DNA of 5,979 bases, taken from NCBI GenBank assembly GCA_964389375.1, contig CAYMDP010000081.1, forward strand, positions 1-5,979, written 5' to 3'. The notes under the pieces were generated by a model. The model saw only the letters and a list, made by a program, of their open reading frames with translations, did no database searches and was not told where the DNA came from. Positions 5,979-5,979 of this stretch are shown one piece after another; position 1 is the first letter of the stretch; each line of letters begins with the position of its first letter. A program made the translations under genes and the position numbers. The DNA is from CAYMDP01 sp964389375. GTDB taxonomy: Bacteria > Bdellovibrionota > Bdellovibrionia > Bdellovibrionales > UBA1609.

Positions 5979-5979
5979 A

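Noticed and set aside
5889..5979. tRNA-Ser as an attachment site of an integrated element
   Set aside because: No integrase, no repeat of the tRNA 3' end and no foreign-looking genes lie in the window; the right flank is not visible.
1..5979. CRISPR array, insertion sequence, toxin-antitoxin pair or defence system
   Set aside because: I found no regularly spaced repeats, transposase or nuclease motifs, or paired small genes; every sizeable frame is accounted for by housekeeping genes and one secreted protein.

Overview
This is a compact housekeeping segment from a chromosome, most likely of a Bdellovibrio-like or other former 'deltaproteobacterial' organism. That assignment is an inference from three things: the gene order (rpsU, a YqeY-family gene, dnaG, rpoD), the style of the sigma-70 and primase proteins, and the moderate base composition. 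A marker-gene tree would be needed to settle it. I see no mobile element, CRISPR array, defence cassette or biosynthetic cluster.

Minus strand, 4661 down to 1: an uninterrupted same-direction run that matches an extended 'macromolecular synthesis' operon. It reads bS21 (rpsU), a YqeY/GatB-domain protein, DNA primase (dnaG), the primary sigma factor (rpoD), and then a CAT-anticodon tRNA that starts only 20 bases after the rpoD stop and runs off the left edge of the window. Gaps between the genes are 32, about 110, 21 and 20 bases. The gap before dnaG is the widest and contains a perfect 6-bp hairpin. The operon thus joins translation (bS21, tRNA), replication priming (DnaG) and transcription initiation (RpoD).

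Plus strand, 4662 to 5979: tadA, the tRNA adenosine deaminase, is divergent from rpsU. The two share a 148-base intergenic region with a TTGACA-like box that could serve as -35 in either direction. Next comes a small gene for a secreted four-cysteine protein of unknown family, then a likely Rho-independent terminator, then a complete tRNA-Ser(GGA) with encoded CCA ending one base before the right edge.

The ends of two genes deserve attention. For both rpoD and the secreted protein, the longest reading frame begins at a TTG that overlaps the gene's own Shine-Dalgarno sequence; the downstream ATG is the better start in each case. No gene-free stretch exceeds 150 bases. The least explained items are the secreted protein, the tRNA attached to the rpoD transcript, and the dnaG leader hairpin.
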